Assembly: GCA_017962175.1 (NCBI GenBank)
Contig: JAGCVU010000073.1
Span: 1 to 33,302 of the forward strand
From: Bacteroidales bacterium
Lineage (GTDB): Bacteria; Bacteroidota; Bacteroidia; Bacteroidales; UBA3824
Length of the DNA stretch: 33,302 nt
Direction: 5' to 3'
Part shown: piece by piece, positions 1 to 7,216 of the stretch
Layout: the number at the start of each line of letters is the position of its first letter
Numbering within the stretch: the stretch's first letter is position 1
Translations under genes and position numbers: made by a program
Notes under the pieces: model-generated
The model's database searches: none
What the model was told of the DNA's origin: nothing
Seen by the model: only the letters and a program-made list of their open reading frames with translations

Positions 1-115
1 CGTCTTCTATTTGCTGTATCTGGTTGACTTCGAGTCCGCTACGTGCGGAAACCTCTTCAAGGCTGATTTTCTTAAGTTCGCGCAGCCCCTTGATTTTTTC
101 TCCTACTGTCTTCAT
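1..115 (-). CDS. XRE-family helix-turn-helix regulator, N-terminal fragment
   Basis: The minus strand reads ATG at 115 and stays open to the window edge, giving 38 residues that begin MKTVGEKIKGLRELKKISLE and continue EEVSARSGLEVNQIQQIED. This is the usual N-terminus of an XRE/Cro-type DNA-binding domain: a basic first helix, then the EEVSARSG and NQIQQIE helices of the helix-turn-helix. Bacteroidota often carry such proteins with a C-terminal cupin domain, but the rest lies outside the window, so the effector domain and the regulated genes are unknown. It is transcribed divergently from the gene at 294, and a promoter-like TAATTTTG lies about 50 bases upstream of its start. The start codon is the only one in this frame that gives the conserved N-terminus. 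Confidence 0.8.
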   Translation of the reverse strand, partial: MKTVGEKIKGLRELKKISLEEVSARSGLEVNQIQQIED

Positions 116-163
116 TGTAGAAATGTTTATGTTATTAAAAATGCTTTCGTTTAAAAAAGTGCC

Positions 164-197
164 CAAAATTACAAAACTCTGCGTAATTAACTACAAA
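164..197 (-). promoter_or_regulatory. Bacteroidota-type promoter for the XRE regulator
   Basis: On the minus strand a TTTG (194-197) precedes TAATTTTG (164-171), a full match to the TAnnTTTG element. The spacer is 22 bases, slightly longer than the usual 19-21. The start codon at 115 lies about 45 bases downstream of the expected transcription start. Confidence 0.45.
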
Positions 198-243
198 AGC
201 CAACGTTTTTTTTATAAATCCCCCTATTCGTTTTTGTCAAAAG

Positions 244-275
244 TTTGCTATTTAACAAATTATTTGATACATTTG
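244..275 (+). promoter_or_regulatory. Bacteroidota-type promoter for the gene at 294
   Basis: TTTG (244-247), a 20-base spacer and TACATTTG (268-275) match the Bacteroidota sigma-factor consensus exactly. Transcription would begin near 280, leaving a leader of about 14 bases before the ATG at 294. This supports that start over the far upstream ATG of the same open frame. Confidence 0.65.
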
Positions 276-293
276 TGCAAAAGAATTAGTGTA

Positions 294-1496
294 ATGAACG
301 CCGCCGTAATACCGAATTTGTGCGCCATAATGACGCAAAACACCGAAAGTTTTGTTTCGGCACACTCTACTGCCGTGCTTTATACGGTGGTGGCGGTGGT
401 AGTGTTGGCGGCAGTGCTAATCAAATGGCGCACAGGCAGCGACGAGGAGGCGGGACACGTTATTGTTTCGTCGCCCACGCAGCAAAATTCCACCCTAAAA
501 CGCATTGCCATAATCACCGGTATAAGCAATATCAAAGCCGAAGACCCTAATTTTTCGCTCACTGGATTTGAAGATTTTGCCTCGCTGTTGTTTGTACAAT
601 ATCACGAATCGCTTGGTTTAAAGACCGTTAAGTCGGTACAGCCTTTTTTTAATTACGAACTCAGCAACAACAGCAATTTTGTGTGCAGCAATGTGGTGGT
701 CAACTCGGTTTCGCTCTACGACATTCGCACCGAAAAAGACACTATATATATAGTGTTGGAATTTTCGGCAAACTATATTTCAAAAGTTCGTCCCGCTGCC
801 GAAATTACCTCGCACCGCGAAAAATGCTCCGAAAGATGGCTTTTTAGTCGCAATCGCAAATACACATCGCCACAACAGCCCGAACCGCTCGGCTCGTTTA
901 GCGGATTTTGCAACGATTGGAAAGTGGCTTCGGTAAATCTTGTTTCGGCAGTGAGAATCGATGACAAGCCAAAACCGTTTTTTGAAACCATTCCACACGC
1001 ACCGTCTACCGATCCGCCGCCTTCAAAGGTAAAAGACTTGGAAACAATGTTTCGCAACTATCACCGTGGCGAGTTTAATGGGTTTAGCCATTTTTGCAAA
1101 AACGTTGCCGTGCCGTGTTTTCTATCGCTTTGGCGCAATTTTGACACTTGCGGATGGCAAAAACCATTTAAGTGCGTTCTCTCTGCCAACTTTCAAAACA
1201 TGTTGCATTATCATCACGACCGCATTACCCGCAACGGACTTTTGCCCAAGATAAAAGATATGGACGTAACCGAGGCAGATGTGGTAGACTATATTGCCGA
1301 CAATTTTTTTGAAACCATAACGGTGAAACTATCCTTCGCGTGCTTAGACTACATAGAAGATTCCACCGGCAAAGTAACTATGGGCAGCGCAACTGATTAT
1401 AAAGAAGTTACCACCCTAATGACCTTTGCAGCCCCGCACCGCAAGGTATTCGACCGTAAAAGCGAATTTATAGTGTACAATTTAATGCATATTTAA
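294..1496 (+). CDS. Membrane-anchored protein, possibly Tim44-like
   Basis: A 400-residue protein starting MNAAVIPNLCAIMTQ. A single hydrophobic helix at about residues 26-43 (AVLYTVVAVVVLAAVLIKW) is followed by a short charged linker and two soluble segments. The first (about 90-215) contains KCSERWLFSRNRK around Trp182, which resembles the W-x-F-x-R signature closing bacterial Tim44-like domains. The second (about 250-400) has a similar overall pattern, with MDVTEADVVDYIADNFFETI and a final beta-rich stretch. The fold assignment is tentative and rests on pattern recognition only. The open frame extends upstream to 24, but that part overlaps the divergent regulator gene and the promoter, so I chose the ATG at 294; an ATG at 330 is also possible. 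The 3' end lies 39 bases from the convergent lpxB. Function unknown. Confidence 0.6.
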   Translation: MNAAVIPNLCAIMTQNTESFVSAHSTAVLYTVVAVVVLAAVLIKWRTGSDEEAGHVIVSSPTQQNSTLKRIAIITGISNIKAEDPNFSLTGFEDFASLLFVQYHESLGLKTVKSVQPFFNYELSNNSNFVCSNVVVNSVSLYDIRTEKDTIYIVLEFSANYISKVRPAAEITSHREKCSERWLFSRNRKYTSPQQPEPLGSFSGFCNDWKVASVNLVSAVRIDDKPKPFFETIPHAPSTDPPPSKVKDLETMFRNYHRGEFNGFSHFCKNVAVPCFLSLWRNFDTCGWQKPFKCVLSANFQNMLHYHHDRITRNGLLPKIKDMDVTEADVVDYIADNFFETITVKLSFACLDYIEDSTGKVTMGSATDYKEVTTLMTFAAPHRKVFDRKSEFIVYNLMHI

Positions 1497-1511
1497 TTAT
1501 GCACCAATTAC

Positions 1512-1544
1512 GCATTATGAATTATGCATTATGAATTATGCATT
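1512..1544. repeat. 14-bp tandem repeat at the lpxB 3' end
   Basis: The unit GCATTATGAATTAT occurs at 1512-1525 and 1526-1539 and begins a third time at 1540-1544. The repeat overlaps the last codons and the stop codon of lpxB (minus strand) and lies between two convergent genes. AT-rich tandem repeats of this kind are common between genes in Bacteroidota. There is no terminator-like hairpin with a T-tract here. Confidence 0.8.
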
Positions 1545-2660
1545 CCTCACATCCTCCACAATAATCTTAGCCGTTTGAGCGGAGGCGCTACCGTCGCCAA
1601 GGATGGTGTTGATTTCTTCGTAATCCTTAAGCATGCGGTTGCGGTAATCGGTGTCGGTGAGTATGTGCGACACTTCGGCGGTGATGCGGTTGGCAAGGTC
1701 AGTTTGTATCAATTCTTTTACACATTCGCGGTTGAGAATAATATTTACCAACGATATAAAATTGATTTTAACCAACATTTTACCAACAAGATACGACGCA
1801 TATTGCAGTTTGTAAATCACCACTTGTGGAGTGCGTAAGAAAGCCGCTTCGAGAGTGGCTGTTCCACTTGTTACCACGGCGGCAATGGCATTTTTTACCA
1901 CTGAGTAAGTCTGGTCGAATATCACTTTCACATTGTTGTATCCGCTGATAAACTGATTGTAAAAATCGTGGTCGATACCGGGTGCACCGGCAATAATAAA
2001 TTGATAATCAGGAAAATTCTCCGAGGCTTTGAGCATTTCGGGCAAAAGTTTCTTGATTTCGTTTTTGCGACTGCCGGCAACAAGGGCAATGTAGGGTTTA
2101 TCGCTAAGGTTAAAACGCTCGCGGAACTCATCGGCAGGAATAATGCTCTTTTCGCGTGCCTTCATTGCATCAACAAGCGGATTGCCAACGTATTCTACCT
2201 TATAATCAAATTGTTTGTAAAAATCTACCTCAAATGGGAAAATCACAAACATCTTGTCAATCAATTTTTTAACAGTGTATGCGCGTTTCTTTTTCCAAGC
2301 CCAGATTTTTGGCGAGATGTAATAATACACTTTCAATCCTAACTCTTTGGCATACTTAGCCATACGAAGGTTGAATCCGGGATAGTCAACAAGAATCAAA
2401 AGGTCGGGCATATACTCTTTGATAGCCTCGCGGCAAAGAGCCATATTGCGTTTTACCTTGTCGAGATTGGCTACCACCTCAAAAATTCCCATAAAAGCCA
2501 TCTCTCTGTAATGCAGCAACATAGTACCGCCCACGGCAGCCATAAGGTCGCCACCGAAAAAGCGGAATTCCGCCTCGGGGTCTTCTTTTTTTATCTGCGC
2601 CATAAGGTTCGATGCGTGTAAATCGCCCGAAGCCTCGCCCGCTATAAGGAAGTATTTCAT
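1536..2660 (-). CDS. lpxB: Lipid-A-disaccharide synthase
   Basis: LpxB joins UDP-2,3-diacylglucosamine to lipid X (2,3-diacylglucosamine 1-phosphate), forming the disaccharide of lipid A at the inner face of the cytoplasmic membrane. The 374-residue product begins MKYFLIAGEASGDLHASNLM, the family's N-terminal signature (GEASGD at residues 8-13). It continues with MGIFEVVANL, VDYPGFNLRMAK, the YYISPKIWAWKKKR segment, FPFEVDFY and VEYVGNPLVD, and near the C-terminus TSGTATLEAAFL, all typical of LpxB (glycosyltransferase family 19). The open frame extends 34 codons upstream, but that extension has no family similarity, so I chose the ATG at 2660. The length is normal. It is convergent with the gene ending at 1496 and divergent from the gene at 2863; surE, a frequent neighbour in this phylum, is not adjacent. 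Confidence 0.95.
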   Translation of the reverse strand: MKYFLIAGEASGDLHASNLMAQIKKEDPEAEFRFFGGDLMAAVGGTMLLHYREMAFMGIFEVVANLDKVKRNMALCREAIKEYMPDLLILVDYPGFNLRMAKYAKELGLKVYYYISPKIWAWKKKRAYTVKKLIDKMFVIFPFEVDFYKQFDYKVEYVGNPLVDAMKAREKSIIPADEFRERFNLSDKPYIALVAGSRKNEIKKLLPEMLKASENFPDYQFIIAGAPGIDHDFYNQFISGYNNVKVIFDQTYSVVKNAIAAVVTSGTATLEAAFLRTPQVVIYKLQYASYLVGKMLVKINFISLVNIILNRECVKELIQTDLANRITAEVSHILTDTDYRNRMLKDYEEINTILGDGSASAQTAKIIVEDVRNA

Positions 2661-2776
2661 ATTCTGTACAATAAAATTCGGGGTAAAAATAATGCATTTT
2701 TTCATTATTATTCCAATTTTTAACAAAAGGGCATAAAAAATTCCGTTTGGTATAACCATCATTAGTCAACAATTTT

Positions 2777-2784
2777 TATCTTTG
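2777..2784 (+). promoter_or_regulatory. -7 element (TATCTTTG) for the gene at 2863
   Basis: TATCTTTG matches TAnnTTTG. The nearest TTTG (2746-2749) is 27 bases upstream, too far for a standard -33 element, so only the -7 half is convincing. The leader would be about 75 bases. On the opposite strand TATTTTTG (2816-2823) also fits the -7 consensus and could serve lpxB through a leader of about 150 bases; it too lacks a clear -33 partner. Confidence 0.45.
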
Positions 2785-2862
2785 TGATGAATAAATTGGA
2801 ATTATTATTGATACTCAAAAATATAGTCTTTAACAAATTAATTAATTTAAAACTAAAAGATC

Positions 2863-3525
2863 ATGAAAATCAAATTGTTATTAGCAGCTATGCTGACAGC
2901 GGTATCAGTTTCGGTATTCGCTCAAGACGATTCTAATGTGCGCACACTTTTTAACCGTGGCAACGCTTCTTGGGGCGGTGAATTCTCATTCTACGGCTCT
3001 GGAGCATCGTTTAACGATCGCTTTTTTGGTGGTGGCGGTTTTGAGTGCGGTGCCATTCGCAACCACGCTATCGAGTTTGGACTTTTTCTCAGAGGTTTCG
3101 GCTCGGAATCGCACACCGATTACAAAATCACTCCCGACGACAAATATTTCTTCGGCGGCGGATACGGCGGTGCATTAATCAAACCCATCATTATGTCAAA
3201 CGCTCCCGTACACTTTGCAATTCCTATTCGTGTGGGCGGCGGCTGCATTGGATATTACTCGTCAGACTATTTCTGGGACGATGATTGCCATCATTACCAT
3301 CACTACAACGATGATTACGAGGACGAAACCGGCGTATTTGTTTTCGAACCCGGTTTGAACGTAGAATTCAATATGCTCAAACATTTTAGAATGTGGGTTG
3401 GCGCATCGTATCGTATGGTAGGTTCGCTCAGTCTCGATTATCGTTACGACGGCGGCAAAATCATCGACAGCAAAGACCTCGACGGAATGATCTATTCTGT
3501 AGGTTTCAGTTTCGGCATTTACTAA
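2863..3525 (+). CDS. Predicted small outer-membrane protein with a His/Asp-rich loop
   Basis: A 220-residue exported protein. The N-terminus has a clear signal peptide with likely cleavage after VSVFA (residue 20), followed by QDDSN. The mature part alternates glycine- and aromatic-rich segments (for example WGGEFSFYGSGASF) and ends YSVGFSFGIY, with the terminal aromatic expected of an outer-membrane beta-barrel; the size would suit an 8-strand barrel. A loop at about residues 135-155 is exceptionally rich in Asp, His and Tyr and includes Cys142 (DDDCHHYHHYNDD), with another Cys at 128; it could bind metal, which is inference. I do not recognise a specific family. The gene stands alone between a -7 element and a strong terminator at 3551, so it is probably monocistronic. 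Confidence 0.75.
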   Translation: MKIKLLLAAMLTAVSVSVFAQDDSNVRTLFNRGNASWGGEFSFYGSGASFNDRFFGGGGFECGAIRNHAIEFGLFLRGFGSESHTDYKITPDDKYFFGGGYGGALIKPIIMSNAPVHFAIPIRVGGGCIGYYSSDYFWDDDCHHYHHYNDDYEDETGVFVFEPGLNVEFNMLKHFRMWVGASYRMVGSLSLDYRYDGGKIIDSKDLDGMIYSVGFSFGIY

Positions 3526-3550
3526 GCCAACAAATCACTTTATAATATTA

Positions 3551-3587
3551 AAAAAGGTGTCGCGAAAAAAATCCGACACCTTTTTTT
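3551..3587 (+). terminator. Rho-independent terminator after the gene at 2863
   Basis: GGTGTCG (3556-3562) pairs with CGACACC (3574-3580) around an A-rich loop, and a run of seven T follows. Flanking A and T runs extend the stem. It ends the transcript of the gene at 2863. Confidence 0.85.
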
Positions 3588-3650
3588 GTTTTTTGTTTCG
3601 GTGTAATGCGCAAAATGTTTACTTTTACACTCTGATTAATAACAACAAAT

Positions 3651-5588
3651 ATGAAGCATTATCTCTACACAATATTACTTGTGCTATGCGCAGCAACTCT
3701 TAACGCGCAAAATCGCGAAACAGTTCTCGCCAACATTGAGGCCAACACTGTGGCAACATTGCCAAACGGAATGAGAATTCAGGTGGTAAAAACATCAGAA
3801 TATCAACATTATACCTATCGTCTTACTGCGGATGTAAGTTTGGTGGGCGAAGGTCAGTTTACTGGTATCAAAAGCGTTGTAGCCGATTTAACAGGCAGCG
3901 AACTATTGCCAAACGATTTGATTGTAAAGAAGATGGTAAGTCAAAACAACGCTCTCGACTCAATTTTTGAATTTTTATCGGAAGTGGTTTTCGGAGGAAA
4001 ACAAAGCGACTTTAACGACTACAAAACATCTAAACTACGGCAATTTGAAAACAATTATGAATACCGTGTTATGGCTTTAGCTTCGCAGGCTGCGGGCGAA
4101 CAGGCTATTAACACAGAATCACTCCGCTCAATGGACGGCAAGACTGTGGATTCGTATGTTAAACAGTGCTTTTCTCCTGAAAAATGTATCCTTACCGTGG
4201 TTGCAGATGTGGAACCATCAGTTGTGCAAGAGGCGGCAAAGAAATATTTTGGCAATGTGACCAAAAACGCTGCAAAGCCTCAGCCCGACAACCGCCGTAT
4301 CGAAAGCGGTGATGTAATATACTCAATTGATGAGACTTCCGTTTTTGACGTGGTGGTGGCTTACCGAAGCTATTTCCCGTATATCAAAACCGCCAAAAAC
4401 TACGCTCTCGGCAATGTGGCTTACCAAGTGATGTTTGGCAAGCATGCAAAAGATGCCAACCGCTATTCTTCTATGAAAAATGAAACTTATTCATATTTTG
4501 AAAGGACACCTATCACGGGTTTCGACGTGTTTCAAAACGAGTTTTATGCGCCGCTAAACCCCGGATTTAATTTTGACACAGCATCTGTTCACGCCAAAGA
4601 ACGTTTGTTGGCAGAATTTGACAAGATGATACTCCGTCCTGAATATGCTGCCGAAATTGCCTCGCACATACTGCTTTACAAATTGCCCAAAAACTATTTT
4701 TCTAACTATCGACATACAGTAAACTCTGTTTCAAACAACGAACTTTTTGATTTTTTTAATACTACCATCAAAAGCGGCAAAAGCGTAATGGTGGTGTTAG
4801 GCAACAGGAGGCATCTCCACTGCAGTCTGTTTACCGCCGCACGAGACCGCGAGGTAGATTATGTAGATTTCAACCTTAAACCATCACGCGTAATCCCAAA
4901 AGGTTTTAGCGAAAAAGACATAATAGACAATTACTTAACCAAAACAGGACTTATCAATCCGCCGCAACACTTGATTGAAGATTTTACTTCTACATACAAC
5001 TTTGCCAATGCCGGCACTTACGAATGTAGAGGCAGAATTATGCGTAAACAGCCCGATATGTTTAAGATGGACAACTATGTGATACACGCGCCCGACACAC
5101 TTGTGATTCATTATGCCGAAATGTTCGACGGAGAAGTTGGCGTAGACAGCACCGCTCTTTGGGGCAATGTTCATGGCGACTCGGTACGTAATATGCAACT
5201 GCGTCAAAAGGCGGCGTTCCCAATTGAGGCGCACTACAAACGTTTAAACATTTACTGCGGTCATGTGTGCGACTACGAGCTCGACAGTGCCGGATACTAT
5301 CTGCTCGAAATTAGAGACCCGTTTGGAGGCTACTATCGCGACTATTTCTCTATAAAGGAAGGCATCAAGGAGCGCACCGAAGTATTCGACAGGTACGGAA
5401 ATGTATCCACCGAAATTCTTTACCAATATGAAAAATTTGGCGACTACACAATGCCCACAGTCATTACCGAAAAATCGCTCGGATTGGTAATCGAAACCAA
5501 GTTTTTTGACTTTAACTTCGAGGCAGCGTTTACACGTGATGCATTTCAGCCATACAAAGAGCCCGACATCAAAAAGAAAAAACGCTAA
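3651..5588 (+). CDS. M16 peptidase-like protein lacking the zinc motif
   Basis: A 645-residue exported protein (signal peptide with likely cleavage after ATLNA, residue 19). Residues about 30-210 resemble the N-terminal lobe of M16 (insulinase/pitrilysin) proteins: it opens ATLPNGMRIQVVKTS and has the characteristic strand and helix KCILTVVADVEPSVVQEAAKKYFG near 178-201 (only its spread described here). A second M16-like lobe spans about 220-400. The catalytic HxxEH motif, expected near residues 70-80, is absent; the segment there reads TGIKSVVADLTGSEL. The C-terminal 200 residues are beta-rich (YCGHVCDYELDSAGYYLLE) and do not belong to the M16 fold. I infer a non-proteolytic periplasmic or outer-membrane-associated protein. 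It is convergent with the esterase-like gene, 4 bases away. A TACTTTTA at 3620-3627 is a weak -7 candidate. Confidence 0.7.
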   Translation: MKHYLYTILLVLCAATLNAQNRETVLANIEANTVATLPNGMRIQVVKTSEYQHYTYRLTADVSLVGEGQFTGIKSVVADLTGSELLPNDLIVKKMVSQNNALDSIFEFLSEVVFGGKQSDFNDYKTSKLRQFENNYEYRVMALASQAAGEQAINTESLRSMDGKTVDSYVKQCFSPEKCILTVVADVEPSVVQEAAKKYFGNVTKNAAKPQPDNRRIESGDVIYSIDETSVFDVVVAYRSYFPYIKTAKNYALGNVAYQVMFGKHAKDANRYSSMKNETYSYFERTPITGFDVFQNEFYAPLNPGFNFDTASVHAKERLLAEFDKMILRPEYAAEIASHILLYKLPKNYFSNYRHTVNSVSNNELFDFFNTTIKSGKSVMVVLGNRRHLHCSLFTAARDREVDYVDFNLKPSRVIPKGFSEKDIIDNYLTKTGLINPPQHLIEDFTSTYNFANAGTYECRGRIMRKQPDMFKMDNYVIHAPDTLVIHYAEMFDGEVGVDSTALWGNVHGDSVRNMQLRQKAAFPIEAHYKRLNIYCGHVCDYELDSAGYYLLEIRDPFGGYYRDYFSIKEGIKERTEVFDRYGNVSTEILYQYEKFGDYTMPTVITEKSLGLVIETKFFDFNFEAAFTRDAFQPYKEPDIKKKKR

Positions 5589-5592
5589 ACAC

Positions 5593-7203
5593 CTAATTGC
5601 CAATCATATTCAATAGGTATTTAATCATCTCATCGTTGTATGTGGCGGTGAGGCTATTTCTATTTAGGTGAATAACATACTCTTTGGGAGCGTTGATAAG
5701 CGAATAGGCTGCAAATCCTGCGTGTGGCGGACAGTCGTCGTCGAAAAGGGTGCTCACAAAGAATGTTTTGCAATCAATATTGCTACACATATCAAGCACA
5801 TCGGTTTTGTAAAGCACTTTCATCACATCGTCAAAAGTGTGAGTGTTGTTGATAGATTCAAGGTAACTATCTATTTTGATGCGATACATCGGACGAGTTT
5901 TCAAAAAATGCTCAATATCGCACAAAAACGGGTTGAAATATGCCAAAGCCGCTATCCTACCCTTGCACAATGCCGCTGTAGCCAATGCCAATCCACCGCC
6001 ATAACCGCTACCTAATAGTGCAATGCGCTTATTATCAAAATGATAGTCTTGAGTAATAAAATCCACAGCACGCAGACAATCCATATAAATGCCTCGATAG
6101 GGATTATTCTGTAAATCAAATACTTGTCCTCCCCTAACGCAGAGTGCCATTTCGGCAATATCGGGATAGCGATACGACCATTTTGCCACATCTTTAAAAT
6201 CTTCGTTTTGTCCCGGGAGATGAATTATCACTGGATTTTCTTTGCGGTTGCGCGGAAGAAAGAGATATGCACGTATTGTAACCTCACCAAGTGATTGAAA
6301 TTCAAGTACAAAGCCATCTTTTACACCGCGGCTAAGGCTGTCAACTTTTTGCATCGAAAAATATGGGTCGATAAGGTCAAGTTCTTCAATTGCTTTTTGC
6401 CAATAATCTGCATAGCCTTCGGTGGGTGTAGGACGACAAGTAATCTGTTGAGGATTGTATGCAATCCATTGAGTATAACCCGATTCGTCGGCACCTGTAA
6501 GGTAGGCGCAACATTGGTAAAATCCGGGAGCAATGCCGTTTAAGGTTACAGGCACAACACCTTCGCCGGGCTTTTTGATTTTTTGATGGTGATAATATAC
6601 CTTTTGGTTAAACTCGTTAAAAACGGCAATCTCTAAATTTTGCTTGGCGGTAGAGCTCCATTTCACATCAAACGATGGCACATTGTCTACAAAAAGATGA
6701 TTAGCAGGAGCTATTTCAATATCGGTTTCAGATGTGGATACAATGCCTTCAAGTTCACAAATATTGCTACCCTCGCCGGCGGTGCGGGTAAATTGTCGAG
6801 CATACAATAATGCGTGATTTGTGCCGGCAACAAGCACCGACAATGGCACGGAAACAAGTTTTCTACCTGCCTGACCTGTAACATTTTCCACAACCTTTGA
6901 GCCGTTGATTACAAGCGAATCAATCTGACACTGCATATTGAGTGTTAGCGTAAGTTCCTTGCCTGCAAGTAGTTTTAGTTGTTTTTTGTTAACATTGAAA
7001 TTGGTGGCAAACACCGCACTGCCGCTAAGGTCGCACAGTCCCTGACTTTGCCACGAACGGTTAAAGTCGATACTATCGGCTTCAATTTTTTTTTCAGAAG
7101 AATTAATCTTCCACCTTATCGGAAAAAAGTTTTGCGCCGATGCCGACGCCGCTATCAATGTTATTGCTAAGAGATTAAGTGTTTTTAAAAAGATGTGTTT
7201 CAT
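5593..7203 (-). CDS. Acetyl-xylan-esterase-like alpha/beta-hydrolase, probably catalytically altered
   Basis: A 536-residue exported protein (signal peptide ending near ASASAQ, residue 24). Residues about 25-255 form a beta-rich N-terminal region. Residues about 260-536 match the AXE1 (acetyl xylan esterase) family: RAYLFLPRNRKENPVIIHLP, then CVRGGQ, then YRGIYMDCLRAVDF, then the nucleophile-elbow region RIALLGSGYGGGLALATAAL and NPFLCDIEHF. In active relatives the elbow reads G-G-S-Q-G-G-G; here it is G398-S-G-Y-G-G-G, so the serine position holds Gly400 and Ser399 is one residue early. The acid-residue region LFDDDCPP (near 487-493) is kept, but the expected GH(E) near 515 is replaced by NRNSLTA. 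I infer loss or change of esterase activity. It is the last gene of a probable gmk-kinase-esterase operon, 13 bases after the kinase gene. Confidence 0.75.
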   Translation of the reverse strand: MKHIFLKTLNLLAITLIAASASAQNFFPIRWKINSSEKKIEADSIDFNRSWQSQGLCDLSGSAVFATNFNVNKKQLKLLAGKELTLTLNMQCQIDSLVINGSKVVENVTGQAGRKLVSVPLSVLVAGTNHALLYARQFTRTAGEGSNICELEGIVSTSETDIEIAPANHLFVDNVPSFDVKWSSTAKQNLEIAVFNEFNQKVYYHHQKIKKPGEGVVPVTLNGIAPGFYQCCAYLTGADESGYTQWIAYNPQQITCRPTPTEGYADYWQKAIEELDLIDPYFSMQKVDSLSRGVKDGFVLEFQSLGEVTIRAYLFLPRNRKENPVIIHLPGQNEDFKDVAKWSYRYPDIAEMALCVRGGQVFDLQNNPYRGIYMDCLRAVDFITQDYHFDNKRIALLGSGYGGGLALATAALCKGRIAALAYFNPFLCDIEHFLKTRPMYRIKIDSYLESINNTHTFDDVMKVLYKTDVLDMCSNIDCKTFFVSTLFDDDCPPHAGFAAYSLINAPKEYVIHLNRNSLTATYNDEMIKYLLNMIGN

Positions 7204-7216
7204 GTTTTTAGTTCGG

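Noticed and set aside
24..293. Upstream extension of the open frame that contains the gene at 294
   Set aside because: It overlaps the divergent regulator gene and the promoter at 244-275 and shows no protein-like character.
2661..2762. 34-codon N-terminal extension of lpxB
   Set aside because: LpxB proteins start at MKYFLIAGEASGD; the extension has no similarity and lies in AT-rich intergenic DNA.
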